64,000 bases of DNA from the NCBI RefSeq assembly GCF_012769535.1, contig NZ_CP046565.1:2370501-2434500 (forward strand), written 5' to 3'. Positions 1 through 8,391 of this stretch are shown one piece after another. The notes below the pieces were generated by a model. The model made no database searches and was not told the DNA's origin. It saw only the letters and a list, made by a program, of their open reading frames with translations. The stretch is from Methylococcus geothermalis. Its GTDB lineage: Bacteria; Pseudomonadota; Gammaproteobacteria; Methylococcales; Methylococcaceae. The position numbers and the translations under genes were made by a program. Numbering within the stretch: position 1 is the stretch's first letter; every line of letters begins with the position of its first letter.

Positions 1-720
1 GCAAAGAAGCGGGTCTGGATGCCGTTGAATCTCGCCGCCACCACACCTGTGGCCGAGTGGCCCAGGCACTGCCAAACACCGGCCGAGATCCCCGGCGCGA
101 TCCCGAGGGAACACTCCCAGCCTCACAACAGCATTCACCGCCAGACCGGCACCACCGGGGAAGGCCGCCAGTTCGTGCCCTACGCCATGAACCAGCTCTG
201 GTACGGCGATGACGCGGAACTTGACATCTATGTGGTGCTGGATGACGCGCGATTGAACGCCCAGGAACTGGAAACCCTGTTCAACGATATGGGCGCCTTC
301 GGTTTCGGCCGCGATGCCAGCGCCGGTCTGGGCAAGTTCCGGGTGAAAAGCCTCGAGCCTTTTTCCTGGCCTGAGCCGCTCAGCGCCGATGCCTGGCTGA
401 CCCTGGCCCCGTGCGCACCGCAAGGACTGGGGTTCGACGCCAGCCGGAGCTTTTACCGGGTGTTCACCCGCTTCGGCCGACATGGCGACATGGGCGTGCA
501 CCAGGGGCATCCCTTCAAAACGCCGGTCCTGCTGGCTCAAACCGGGGCGGTCTTGACGCCAACGGCGGACGGCAAGGGCCCGGCGGAACGGACGAGGCTT
601 TTCCTCGGCCAGGGCCTGGGCGGCGACGGCCAACTGTCCCGTTCCCTGCCCGCCACGGTGCACCAGGGTTATGCACCCGTCATCGGAATCCAACTGCCGC
701 GAAGGGAGGCGGCCGTATGA
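1..720 (+). CDS. csm4: Csm4, type III-A CRISPR RAMP subunit (5' end outside window)
   Basis: Open from the first base in the frame that ends with TGA at 718-720, so the gene starts upstream; 239 residues are visible. Csm4 caps the 5' (repeat-handle) end of the crRNA in the Csm complex and contacts Cas10. The visible part has the Gly-rich RAMP loop GFGRDASAGLGKF at about residues 101-113 of the fragment, the pattern usual for Csm4 proteins, and a C-terminal RAMP fold region. Its stop overlaps the ATG of the next gene (ATGA), which is Csm5, as expected for a csm operon. An internal ATG at 19 is not a credible start because the family needs a further N-terminal ferredoxin-like domain. Family assignment is by motif and neighbour; the rest of the complex (cas10, csm2, csm3) must be upstream. 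Confidence 0.85.
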   Translation, partial: AKKRVWMPLNLAATTPVAEWPRHCQTPAEIPGAIPREHSQPHNSIHRQTGTTGEGRQFVPYAMNQLWYGDDAELDIYVVLDDARLNAQELETLFNDMGAFGFGRDASAGLGKFRVKSLEPFSWPEPLSADAWLTLAPCAPQGLGFDASRSFYRVFTRFGRHGDMGVHQGHPFKTPVLLAQTGAVLTPTADGKGPAERTRLFLGQGLGGDGQLSRSLPATVHQGYAPVIGIQLPRREAAV

Positions 721-2423
721 AGGCTTTCACCAGTTACCGGCTGCACATCACGCCACTGTCGCCCCTCCACATCGGCACTGGCGAAAGCTACGAACCGACC
801 CACTACGTGATCGAGGACGGCGTCCTCCATGAATTCGATAGCGTGGCCGTGATGGATGTGTTACCGATGCAGGATCGGAAAGAACTGCTCGCCATCGTCA
901 GCCGCAAACCGAACCCGGACATGATCAAGGCGATGCAAGGCTATTTTTATAAGCGCCGCGGCGCCCTCATGCCTTGGGCCATCAACCGGATCCCGGTGTT
1001 GCCTGGCGTAGCCCGTTTGTATGCCAGCCGGGTGGGACAGACCGCCAACCCCGAGAGCCAAGGCGGACAGGATAACAACTGGTTGGAAATCGACCGTACC
1101 GCCTTCAACCCCATCAGCCGGAAACCCGTATTGTTCGGCTCTTCGCTGAAAGGCGCGATCCGGACGGCCTTGCTGGACAAGGCCAATGGCGGCGCGCGGG
1201 CGCACGAACCCAAAGGATTGCACGAGTTTCAAGGCCGCGTGTTCGGCTATCCCCCTCTTGAACTCGATCCCCTGCGCCTGGTGCAGTTGTCGGACGCAAG
1301 CTGGCAGAGCGAGTCCGGACTCACGGCCACCGAGGTTCATTGCGCCGTCAACCGCAAGAAAGCACCGGTCAGGGATGAAAAAGGCCAGCTGCGCAAGGCC
1401 CTGGGCGAGAACAAGAATCTGTATCAGATCCTGGAATGCGTATCGGCTTGGCGCTACCGGGCGTTTTCGGCCCAGCTCAATCTGCAACGAGTCGATGACC
1501 TGCCGCAGCAGGACAAACTGCCCGCCCGGAAATTCCGGTATTCCCTGGAGGCGCTAGCCCACGACTGCAATAACTTTTACCTCCCCGTGCTTAGCGGAGA
1601 AATCCGGCTGTTGAAAGAACGAGCTTTCATCGACAACGATTGGTTTGAAAGCATCCAGCAACTATTGAAACTGTGTCAGGACAAGCTGAAAAGCGGCCAG
1701 GCCTTCCTGCTGCGCGCCGGACGTCACAGTGGAGCCGAGTCGGTCACGGTCAGCGGCGCCCGTAACGGCAACATCAAGATCATGAGGGGCAAGGGGCAAC
1801 AGCCCGAATACGCCGACGCGCCCAAAACCCTCTGGCTCGCCGCCCAAACCAAGGAACAGCAAACCGGCCTGCTGCCGTTCGGCTGGCTGCTGGTGGAAGT
1901 CGAACCCCTGGACGCTCCCGAAACCGACTGGCCGGAACTGCAAGCCTTGTGCGAGGCGCGCCTGGGGGACGCGCGCAAGCTGGCGGAACGGCTCGAAGCG
2001 CAGGCGTCGAAGGCTGCGCAACAGCGGGCGGACACCGAGGCAAGACGCCGCGATGAACAAGAACGGGCGCGGCTGGAAGCCGAAAGGCAGGCGCAAGCCG
2101 CGCGTGAACAGGCGGAACGCGAGAAGCGGCTGGCGGCGATGGCGCCGGAACGGCGCGCCGTCGAGGAATTCCGCGCGTATTACGAGGAACAAAAACACAA
2201 AGGACGCTACCAGCCGGGCAGCCAGTTCGACGAAAAGCGCCGCGCCTTCTTTCAGACCGCGCAGGCCTGGACCGATCAGGAAGCACGCCAGGCCGCGGCG
2301 GCCCTGCTGCGCGAAACCATCAAGGACTGGACCGATTGGCCAGCGAAGAAGGAGCGCAAAGCCGAGTTCCGCAGTGGCCTGGAAGCGCTGGAGGGGACCT
2401 TCCGCGCATCCGGCAACCCCTAG
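717..2423 (+). CDS. csm5: Csm5 with long charged C-terminal extension
   Basis: 568 residues. Csm5 is the RAMP at the 3' end of the type III-A crRNP and helps recruit nucleases for crRNA 3' maturation. The N terminus has the family pattern PLSPLHIGTGESYEP (about residues 13-27) followed by YVIEDGVLHEFD; a second hallmark, FGSSLKGAIRTALL, lies near residue 140. The start ATG overlaps the csm4 stop; an in-frame ATG further upstream at 411 would lie inside csm4 and is rejected. Typical Csm5 proteins are about 350-420 residues. Here residues of about 420-485 form an Ala/Glu/Arg/Gln-rich predicted coiled coil, then an approximately 80-residue tail (RAVEEFRAYYEEQK onward) rich in aromatic and charged residues. 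The extension is in frame and GC-consistent, so it is not an assembly artefact at first sight; its role is unknown. Confidence 0.88.
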   Translation: MKAFTSYRLHITPLSPLHIGTGESYEPTHYVIEDGVLHEFDSVAVMDVLPMQDRKELLAIVSRKPNPDMIKAMQGYFYKRRGALMPWAINRIPVLPGVARLYASRVGQTANPESQGGQDNNWLEIDRTAFNPISRKPVLFGSSLKGAIRTALLDKANGGARAHEPKGLHEFQGRVFGYPPLELDPLRLVQLSDASWQSESGLTATEVHCAVNRKKAPVRDEKGQLRKALGENKNLYQILECVSAWRYRAFSAQLNLQRVDDLPQQDKLPARKFRYSLEALAHDCNNFYLPVLSGEIRLLKERAFIDNDWFESIQQLLKLCQDKLKSGQAFLLRAGRHSGAESVTVSGARNGNIKIMRGKGQQPEYADAPKTLWLAAQTKEQQTGLLPFGWLLVEVEPLDAPETDWPELQALCEARLGDARKLAERLEAQASKAAQQRADTEARRRDEQERARLEAERQAQAAREQAEREKRLAAMAPERRAVEEFRAYYEEQKHKGRYQPGSQFDEKRRAFFQTAQAWTDQEARQAAAALLRETIKDWTDWPAKKERKAEFRSGLEALEGTFRASGNP

Positions 2424-2483
2424 GGATGGGAACCCGGCACGACCGCTCTCTCGCCGGCTTTAGCCATGCATCGTTTTTTCCGA

Positions 2484-2783
2484 ATGACCACCTTCTTCAT
2501 CACCCGTCATCCCGGCGCCCGAGTTTGGGCCGAGCAGGAAGGCATCCGCGTCGACCGGCTGCTCGATCATCTCGACCCGGTGGAAATCCAGGCCAACGAC
2601 GCCGTGCTCGGCACGCTGCCGGTCCATCTCGCCGCCGAGGTCTGCGCCCGTGGCGCCCGCTATCTTCACCTTACCCTGGCCTTGCCGCCGGAATGCCGCG
2701 GCAAGGAGCTCTCCGCCGAGGATCTCCGCCGCTTCGGAGCCAGCCTGCGGGAATTCGAGGTAAGGGCCGTCGATAGTGCTTGA
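2484..2783 (+). CDS. csx16: Csx16 (VVA1548-type) CRISPR accessory protein
   Basis: 99 residues from the ATG at 2484. The start is chosen because Csx16 proteins begin with a beta strand of the form MTTFFITRHPGA; an in-frame ATG at 2466 would add MHRFFR. Recognisable family features are TRHPGAxxWA near the N terminus, VDRLLDHLDP, the segment IQANDAVLGTLPVHLAAEVC and YLHLTLALPPECRGKELS. Csx16 occurs almost only beside type III systems with cyclic-oligoadenylate signalling and has recently been discussed as a ring-nuclease type protein that switches signalling off (from memory). It sits between csm5 and a CARF-HEPN effector, which fits such a role. Family assignment is firm, biochemical function is inference. 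Confidence 0.8.
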   Translation: MTTFFITRHPGARVWAEQEGIRVDRLLDHLDPVEIQANDAVLGTLPVHLAAEVCARGARYLHLTLALPPECRGKELSAEDLRRFGASLREFEVRAVDSA

Positions 2784-2810
2784 CGCCTGCCGCCACCCCG
2801 GCTTGGATAG

Positions 2811-4028
<1,218 letters not shown>

Positions 4029-4127
4029 TCTTGCCGGACGCCGCCTGCCCCCCCGAGTGGAACAGCGCCACGAGACGGCAAGCTTGCCACCCCACCCTTT
4101 TCCCTTCCCGCCGGGTAATCTTGCCCC

Positions 4128-4412
4128 ATGGCCAAACGCACCCTGTACCTCGGCGCCTACGACGTCTCGGACGACAACCGGCTGCGGGCCGCGCTGAAAG
4201 TGCTGCGCAACTACAGCACCGGCGGCCAGAAATCGGTGTTCGAGTGCTTTCTGAGCAGCAGCGAAAAGCGCGAGCTGATCGAGGAAATCGGAGCCGTCAT
4301 CGACCCCAGCGACGACCGGTTCTTTCTGATCCGGCTCGACCCGGCGCACAAAGTCGCGGTCCTGGGCATCGCCGTACCCCCGGCCGATCCAGAGTATTAC
4401 TACGTCGGATGA
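4128..4412 (+). CDS. cas2: Cas2 (first copy)
   Basis: 94 residues, ferredoxin-like fold. Cas2 forms the central dimer of the spacer-integration complex. The first strand ends in YLGAYDVSDD, with the usual metal-site aspartate D12; then STGGQKSVFECFLS and a second strand FFLIRLDP follow. It differs strongly from the second Cas2 in this locus, so the two are not a recent duplication. It is seven bases upstream of cas1 and probably co-translated with it. Confidence 0.88.
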   Translation: MAKRTLYLGAYDVSDDNRLRAALKVLRNYSTGGQKSVFECFLSSSEKRELIEEIGAVIDPSDDRFFLIRLDPAHKVAVLGIAVPPADPEYYYVG

Positions 4413-4419
4413 CATTCCC

Positions 4420-5394
4420 ATGGGCACACTGTATCTCGACCGCAAGGACCTCGAACTCCGCCATGAAGGCAAACACCTCTGTCTCTACGAAAACGGCGCA
4501 AAAAGCGGCACCGTGCCGATCAATCTGATCGACCGCGTAGTGATCCGAGGGGCCGTGACCCTGAGCGCCGGCGCCATCGGCGCGCTCACCGAAGAAGGGG
4601 TCGGCCTGGTGCTGCTCAGTGGCCGGCATGGCAAACACATGGCCACCGTGCTCGGGCGGCCGCAAGGCGATGCCTGGCGCCGCATAGGCCAGTATCGCTG
4701 GTACCACCATGCCGAAGACCGCGGCCGCTGGGCCCGCAGCCTCGTTCTGCTCAAGCTGCGCGCGCAGCAGCGCATGCTCACCGACGCCCTGTCGCTGCGG
4801 CCCGATTGCCGCAAGCCCATCAAGGACGCCCAGCGCACCTTGACTGAACTCCTCGGCAAGGTGCAAGCCCTTCCGCTCGATACCGGCACCCTGGCCAGCC
4901 TGCGCGGGCTCGAAGGCGCCGCCGCCGCCGCCCATTTCAACGCGCTGCAAAGCCTGTTTCCCCCGGCGCTCGGCTTCACCGGACGCAACCGCCGGCCCCC
5001 GCGGGACCCGGTGAATGCCGTCCTGTCGCTGGCCTATACCCTGTTGCATTTCGAAGCCGTCGCCGCCTGCCATGCCGGCGGGCTGGACCCGTACATCGGC
5101 TTCTACCACGAACCCGCCTACAACCGCGAATCGCTTGCCGCCGACCTGATCGAACCGTTACGCGCCCACATCGACGGCTGGGTCTGGCGGCTGTTCGCCG
5201 ACCGCGTCCTGCGCGACGAGCACTTCACCCGCGCCGGCGACACCTGCCTGCTCGGCAAGGCCGGACGCGAACGCTTCTACAGCGCCTTCGAAATCCGTTG
5301 CCGACCGCTGCGCCGCCTGCTCCGGCGCTATGTCCACCGCATCGCCATGCGCCTCGTCGACGACCATGACACCCCGAGGAACGCCGCCGCATGA
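4420..5394 (+). CDS. cas1: Cas1 integrase (canonical copy)
   Basis: 324 residues. Cas1 inserts prespacers at the leader end of the array. It has the N-terminal beta domain (residues about 1-85, with LIDRVVIRGAVTLSAGAIGA) and the helical catalytic domain. The metal-binding set is visible: E165 in LRGLEGAAAAAHF, H230 in GFYHEPAYN, and the acidic segment D242-LI-E245. Length is normal for the family. Its last four bases (ATGA) contain the start of the second, degenerate Cas1, so the two proteins are translationally coupled. Confidence 0.93.
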   Translation: MGTLYLDRKDLELRHEGKHLCLYENGAKSGTVPINLIDRVVIRGAVTLSAGAIGALTEEGVGLVLLSGRHGKHMATVLGRPQGDAWRRIGQYRWYHHAEDRGRWARSLVLLKLRAQQRMLTDALSLRPDCRKPIKDAQRTLTELLGKVQALPLDTGTLASLRGLEGAAAAAHFNALQSLFPPALGFTGRNRRPPRDPVNAVLSLAYTLLHFEAVAACHAGGLDPYIGFYHEPAYNRESLAADLIEPLRAHIDGWVWRLFADRVLRDEHFTRAGDTCLLGKAGRERFYSAFEIRCRPLRRLLRRYVHRIAMRLVDDHDTPRNAAA

Positions 5395-6164
5395 AACCGC
5401 TCTACCTGTACGGCGCCGGCCTTCAGGTCACGATCGACGGCGCGGCGCTACGAATCCTCCAGCCCGAGCACGCCCCCCGCTGGTATCCGCTGGTCCGGCT
5501 GTCGCGGGTGATCTCCGCCCGCGGGGTCGATTGGAGCACCGCCGCCCTGCTTCTCTGCGCCGAGGCCGGCATCACCGTCACCTTTCTCGGCGCCGATGGC
5601 GCCGTCGCCATGCGCTGCATCGGGCCGAGCCCCTCGCCCAACGACGGCTTCGCCCAGCGTTTCGCCGAATTCCTGCAACACCCCGACCGCGACTCGCTAT
5701 ACACCGACTGGCTCAACGGCGTGGAGCGCAGCGCCATCCACAGCCTGATCCGCCGCGCCGGACTCGGCGCCGCCCCCGACCTCACCGCCCCGGAACTGCG
5801 CCGGTTATTCTTCGAATCGGCCCGGGCAATGGGAGGATATGAAGCCTACCGGACCATCGGCGCGCAACTGCGCACCCTGCTCGCCTCCCACGTCACCCAG
5901 GCGCTGCAAGACCTCGGCGTCGACCTCAGCCTGGCGGCCGCCCTCGGCTTCGACCCGGTGGCCGGCTGGGTGCGGCTGCTGCGCTGGGAGTTCGAACTGC
6001 CCTGCGCGGCCTGGCTGGAATACCGGCTCCAGCACAACCTGATCGGCCAGCCCCCGGCGCCAGGCGAAATCCTCGCCTGGTACGAACAGCGGACCGAACG
6101 GCTGGATTGGCTCACGCGCAGCATCACCCGCCGCATGCACCGCTGGCTGGTCGAAATCGGCTGA
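5391..6164 (+). CDS. Short divergent Cas1 paralogue, probably catalytically inactive (Cas1')
   Basis: 257 residues, about 70 fewer than the neighbouring Cas1. Residues 1-79 clearly form the Cas1 N-terminal beta domain: PLYLYGAGLQV, then LSRVISARGVDWSTAALLL and AGITVTFLGADG line up with strands of the canonical copy. The remainder is helical (E151 in MGGYEAYR may correspond to the first catalytic Glu), but the G-x-x-H-E-P histidine motif is missing. The matching stretches, GVDLSLAAALGFDP and WEFELPCAAWLEYRL, have no His and lack the DLIEP acidic patch. The gene overlaps cas1 upstream by four bases and is three bases from the second cas2. It could be a structural partner in a hetero-oligomeric integrase, a DNA-binding or PAM-reading subunit, or decay in progress; the clean frame argues against decay. 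Family membership by eye is good, inactivity is inferred. Confidence 0.75.
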   Translation: MKPLYLYGAGLQVTIDGAALRILQPEHAPRWYPLVRLSRVISARGVDWSTAALLLCAEAGITVTFLGADGAVAMRCIGPSPSPNDGFAQRFAEFLQHPDRDSLYTDWLNGVERSAIHSLIRRAGLGAAPDLTAPELRRLFFESARAMGGYEAYRTIGAQLRTLLASHVTQALQDLGVDLSLAAALGFDPVAGWVRLLRWEFELPCAAWLEYRLQHNLIGQPPAPGEILAWYEQRTERLDWLTRSITRRMHRWLVEIG

Positions 6165-6167
6165 ACC

Positions 6168-6485
6168 ATGGCCCACAACGCACCCCGGCTTCACCTCATC
6201 AGTTACGACATCGCCGATCCCCGGCGTCTGACCCGGCTCCATCGTTACCTCAGCGGCGTCGGCATGCCGCTGCAATATTCGGTCTTCGTGGTGGAACTCT
6301 CGCCGCGTAAGCTGGCTCGCGTGCTCAAAAGCATCGAAGACATCATCGACCCGCGCCGTGACGACGTCCGCGTCTATCCCTTCCCGCGCAACGGCGAACG
6401 CATCCGGATGGGCCGCCAGAGTTTTCCGGAAGGCGTATTCCTCATCGGCCAAGGCTGCGACCTCCTCTCCCTGGCCAAATGCTGA
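6168..6485 (+). CDS. cas2: Cas2 (second copy)
   Basis: 105 residues. Typical Cas2 signatures: LISYDIADPRRLTRLHRYL with D14 as the metal-site residue, then GMPLQYSVFVVEL and a conserved IDPRRDDVRVYPFP segment, followed by GRQSFPEGVFLIG. It belongs to a different Cas2 lineage from the copy at 4128 and is more like Cas2 proteins commonly found with type III loci. Only three bases separate it from Cas1'. It is the last cas gene before the leader and array. Confidence 0.9.
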   Translation: MAHNAPRLHLISYDIADPRRLTRLHRYLSGVGMPLQYSVFVVELSPRKLARVLKSIEDIIDPRRDDVRVYPFPRNGERIRMGRQSFPEGVFLIGQGCDLLSLAKC

Positions 6486-6656
6486 GTTTCCCCCTTGCCC
6501 GGCATGCCGGCCGATGGTTAACTACCCAAGACCCCCTCAGCCACCGCGAAACGGACCGAAGACGCGCCCCGCATGAGAGTCAGCTTTTCAAGCGCGCGAT
6601 TTTTTGCCAACCCCCTTTACAACCCATTGACTCAAAAGGAGAAAAAAGACGAAGCA
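6486..6656 (+). promoter_or_regulatory. CRISPR leader
   Basis: The 171 bases between the second cas2 and the first repeat have no ORF. The 5' part is GC-rich like the host; the last 75 or so bases are AT-rich with poly-purine and poly-T runs (GATTTTTTGCC, AAAAGGAGAAAAAAGACGA), as in many leaders. Orientation is supported because the opposite end of the array is degenerate. TTGCCA or TTGACT could serve as -35 boxes, but I could not pair either with a convincing -10. Confidence 0.65.
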
Positions 6657-8151
6657 GTAGTAATCGAGACCTGATGAAGAAGGGATTAAGACGACTCGAT
6701 TTTGAAGTAAACAGTTATGTTTTTTGTAGTAATCGAGACCTGATGAAGAAGGGATTAAGACTCCAAAGCATTGATATTCCTCCAGTTTTACAATGTAGTA
6801 ATCGAGACCTGATGAAGAAGGGATTAAGACATTGGTTGTCAGAGTAGTGATTGTCCGCTGCATAGGTAGTAATCGAGACCTGATGAAGAAGGGATTAAGA
6901 CATTCCCGCAGCTCGCGGGCCGAAAGCTCGATCTGTAGTAATCGAGACCTGATGAAGAAGGGATTAAGACCCCAGGGCGGCTGGCCTAGTCATTGGGCCG
7001 GGCCGTAGTAATCGAGACCTGATGAAGAAGGGATTAAGACAGTTTAAGCACCGGACGCGTAATCGTCGCGATGCGTAGTAATCGAGACCTGATGAAGAAG
7101 GGATTAAGACCAATTTTGACAATCCGCTTCAAACTCCGACTCCAGTAGTAATCGAGACCTGATGAAGAAGGGATTAAGACCTGCTATGTGCGCTCTATCA
7201 ATACGCATAATTCGTAGTAATCGAGACCTGATGAAGAAGGGATTAAGACGGAAGGGTTCGCGCTCCCATGATACTGATACATCGTAGTAATCGAGACCTG
7301 ATGAAGAAGGGATTAAGACATGTCAGATTCGACAGTTTCAACGATATCGCCGGTAGTAATCGAGACCTGATGAAGAAGGGATTAAGACATCTGCTCGTCC
7401 ATGAGTTTCGCTTCCGGGAAGTGTAGTAATCGAGACCTGATGAAGAAGGGATTAAGACGTCTTTTTTGACGTGCTTCTGAAGCACTGGGTAAGTAGTAAT
7501 CGAGACCTGATGAAGAAGGGATTAAGACCGTATGCAGAGCCGTAGCTATAATCGCCCCAATGTAGTAATCGAGACCTGATGAAGAAGGGATTAAGACCAG
7601 GCAACGCTGCTCGATGTCGCCACAATCAGGGTAGTAATCGAGACCTGATGAAGAAGGGATTAAGACCTCAAAGATGCGGGCGACCTTACGGCATTCGGTC
7701 GTAGTAATCGAGACCTGATGAAGAAGGGATTAAGACGACAAAACAGAATCAACAGATTTAAAATGACGGTAGTAATCGAGACCTGATGAAGAAGGGATTA
7801 AGACGCACTTTTTCGCGGTCGTAGGGCGAAATTTCGGCGTAGTAATCGAGACCTGATGAAGAAGGGATTAAGACCCTTCAGACTCGGGCATCTTTGCATC
7901 TCCGGTGAGTAGTAATCGAGACCTGATGAAGAAGGGATTAAGACGGTGCGAATGGCTTGCAATAATTGATTCATGCCGGTAGTAATCGAGACCTGATGAA
8001 GAAGGGATTAAGACTCTCAATTCCATAGTCATCGCAATCTCCTCGAGTAGTAATCGAGACCTGATGAAGAAGGGATTAAGACCGAGCTTCAGTAATAGGC
8101 TTACCGGTTTTTTCAGTAGCAATCGAGACCTGATGAAGAAGGGATTAAGAC
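6657..8151 (+). CRISPR. CRISPR array, 22 repeats of 36 bp and 21 spacers
   Basis: Repeats start at 6657, 6726, 6795, 6866, 6935, 7005, 7075, 7145, 7214, 7284, 7353, 7423, 7493, 7562, 7631, 7701, 7769, 7839, 7909, 7979, 8047 and 8116. Each is 36 bp, beginning GTAGTAATCGAGACC and ending GAAGGGATTAAGAC. The first 21 are identical by eye; the 22nd has C for T at its fifth base. Spacers are about 32-35 bp and all different. The repeat end ATTAAGAC would give the usual 8-nt crRNA 5' handle of type III systems if read on the plus strand. Degenerate repeats lie just beyond the right end, so the leader is on the left. Spacer targets cannot be judged without a search. Confidence 0.97.
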
Positions 8152-8185
8152 TTGCTTAGTTTGCGGAGGCCGTCTACGATTAAAC

Positions 8186-8276
8186 GTCGTAATCGAGACT
8201 TGGTAGAAAAAGGATTAAGCCATTCATGGCAGGGGCGGGTTTCAAACCTGCTCCTGCGATAGGTAGCAATCGAGAC
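8186..8276 (+). repeat. Degenerate distal repeats of the CRISPR array
   Basis: At 8186-8221 there is a repeat copy with about nine changes from the consensus (GTCGTAATCGAGACTTGG at its start, AGGATTAAGCC at its end). At 8263-8276 only the first 14 bases remain (GTAGCAATCGAGAC, sharing the T-to-C change of the last good repeat). Such decay is normal at the leader-distal end. The shared substitution suggests the last intact repeat and the fragment derive from one older variant. Confidence 0.85.
8229..8257. repeat. REP-like palindrome in the array trailer
   Basis: A 29-base inverted repeat of the form GCAGGGGCGGGTTT, C, AAACCTGCTCCTGC. The two 14-base arms match except for two G/A differences that would be G-U pairs in RNA. 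The form (GCGGGTTT ... AAACC.GC) resembles short dispersed REP-type elements seen in many gammaproteobacteria including methanotrophs (from memory). It lies exactly between the two degenerate CRISPR repeats, where a spacer would be. It could also end array transcription, although no T-run follows. Confidence 0.5.
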
Positions 8277-8391
8277 ATGCCCCTGATCGATTTTCACCAT
8301 CCGCGCGCCGGTTCGACACGAAGACCGAACGAGCCGATGCCGGGCAGCGGCCACCCGCCGGCATCTCGCCGAAGATATCCCGGGCCGAGCG

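Noticed and set aside
411-716. Upstream extension of csm5 to an ATG at 411
   Set aside because: Would overlap csm4 by 300 bases and add a non-conserved Arg/Gly-rich stretch; the ATGA overlap start at 717 gives the family N terminus.
6588-8354. Short open frames running through the CRISPR repeats
   Set aside because: They only translate the repeat unit again and again (for example the peptide VLIPSSSGLDYY).
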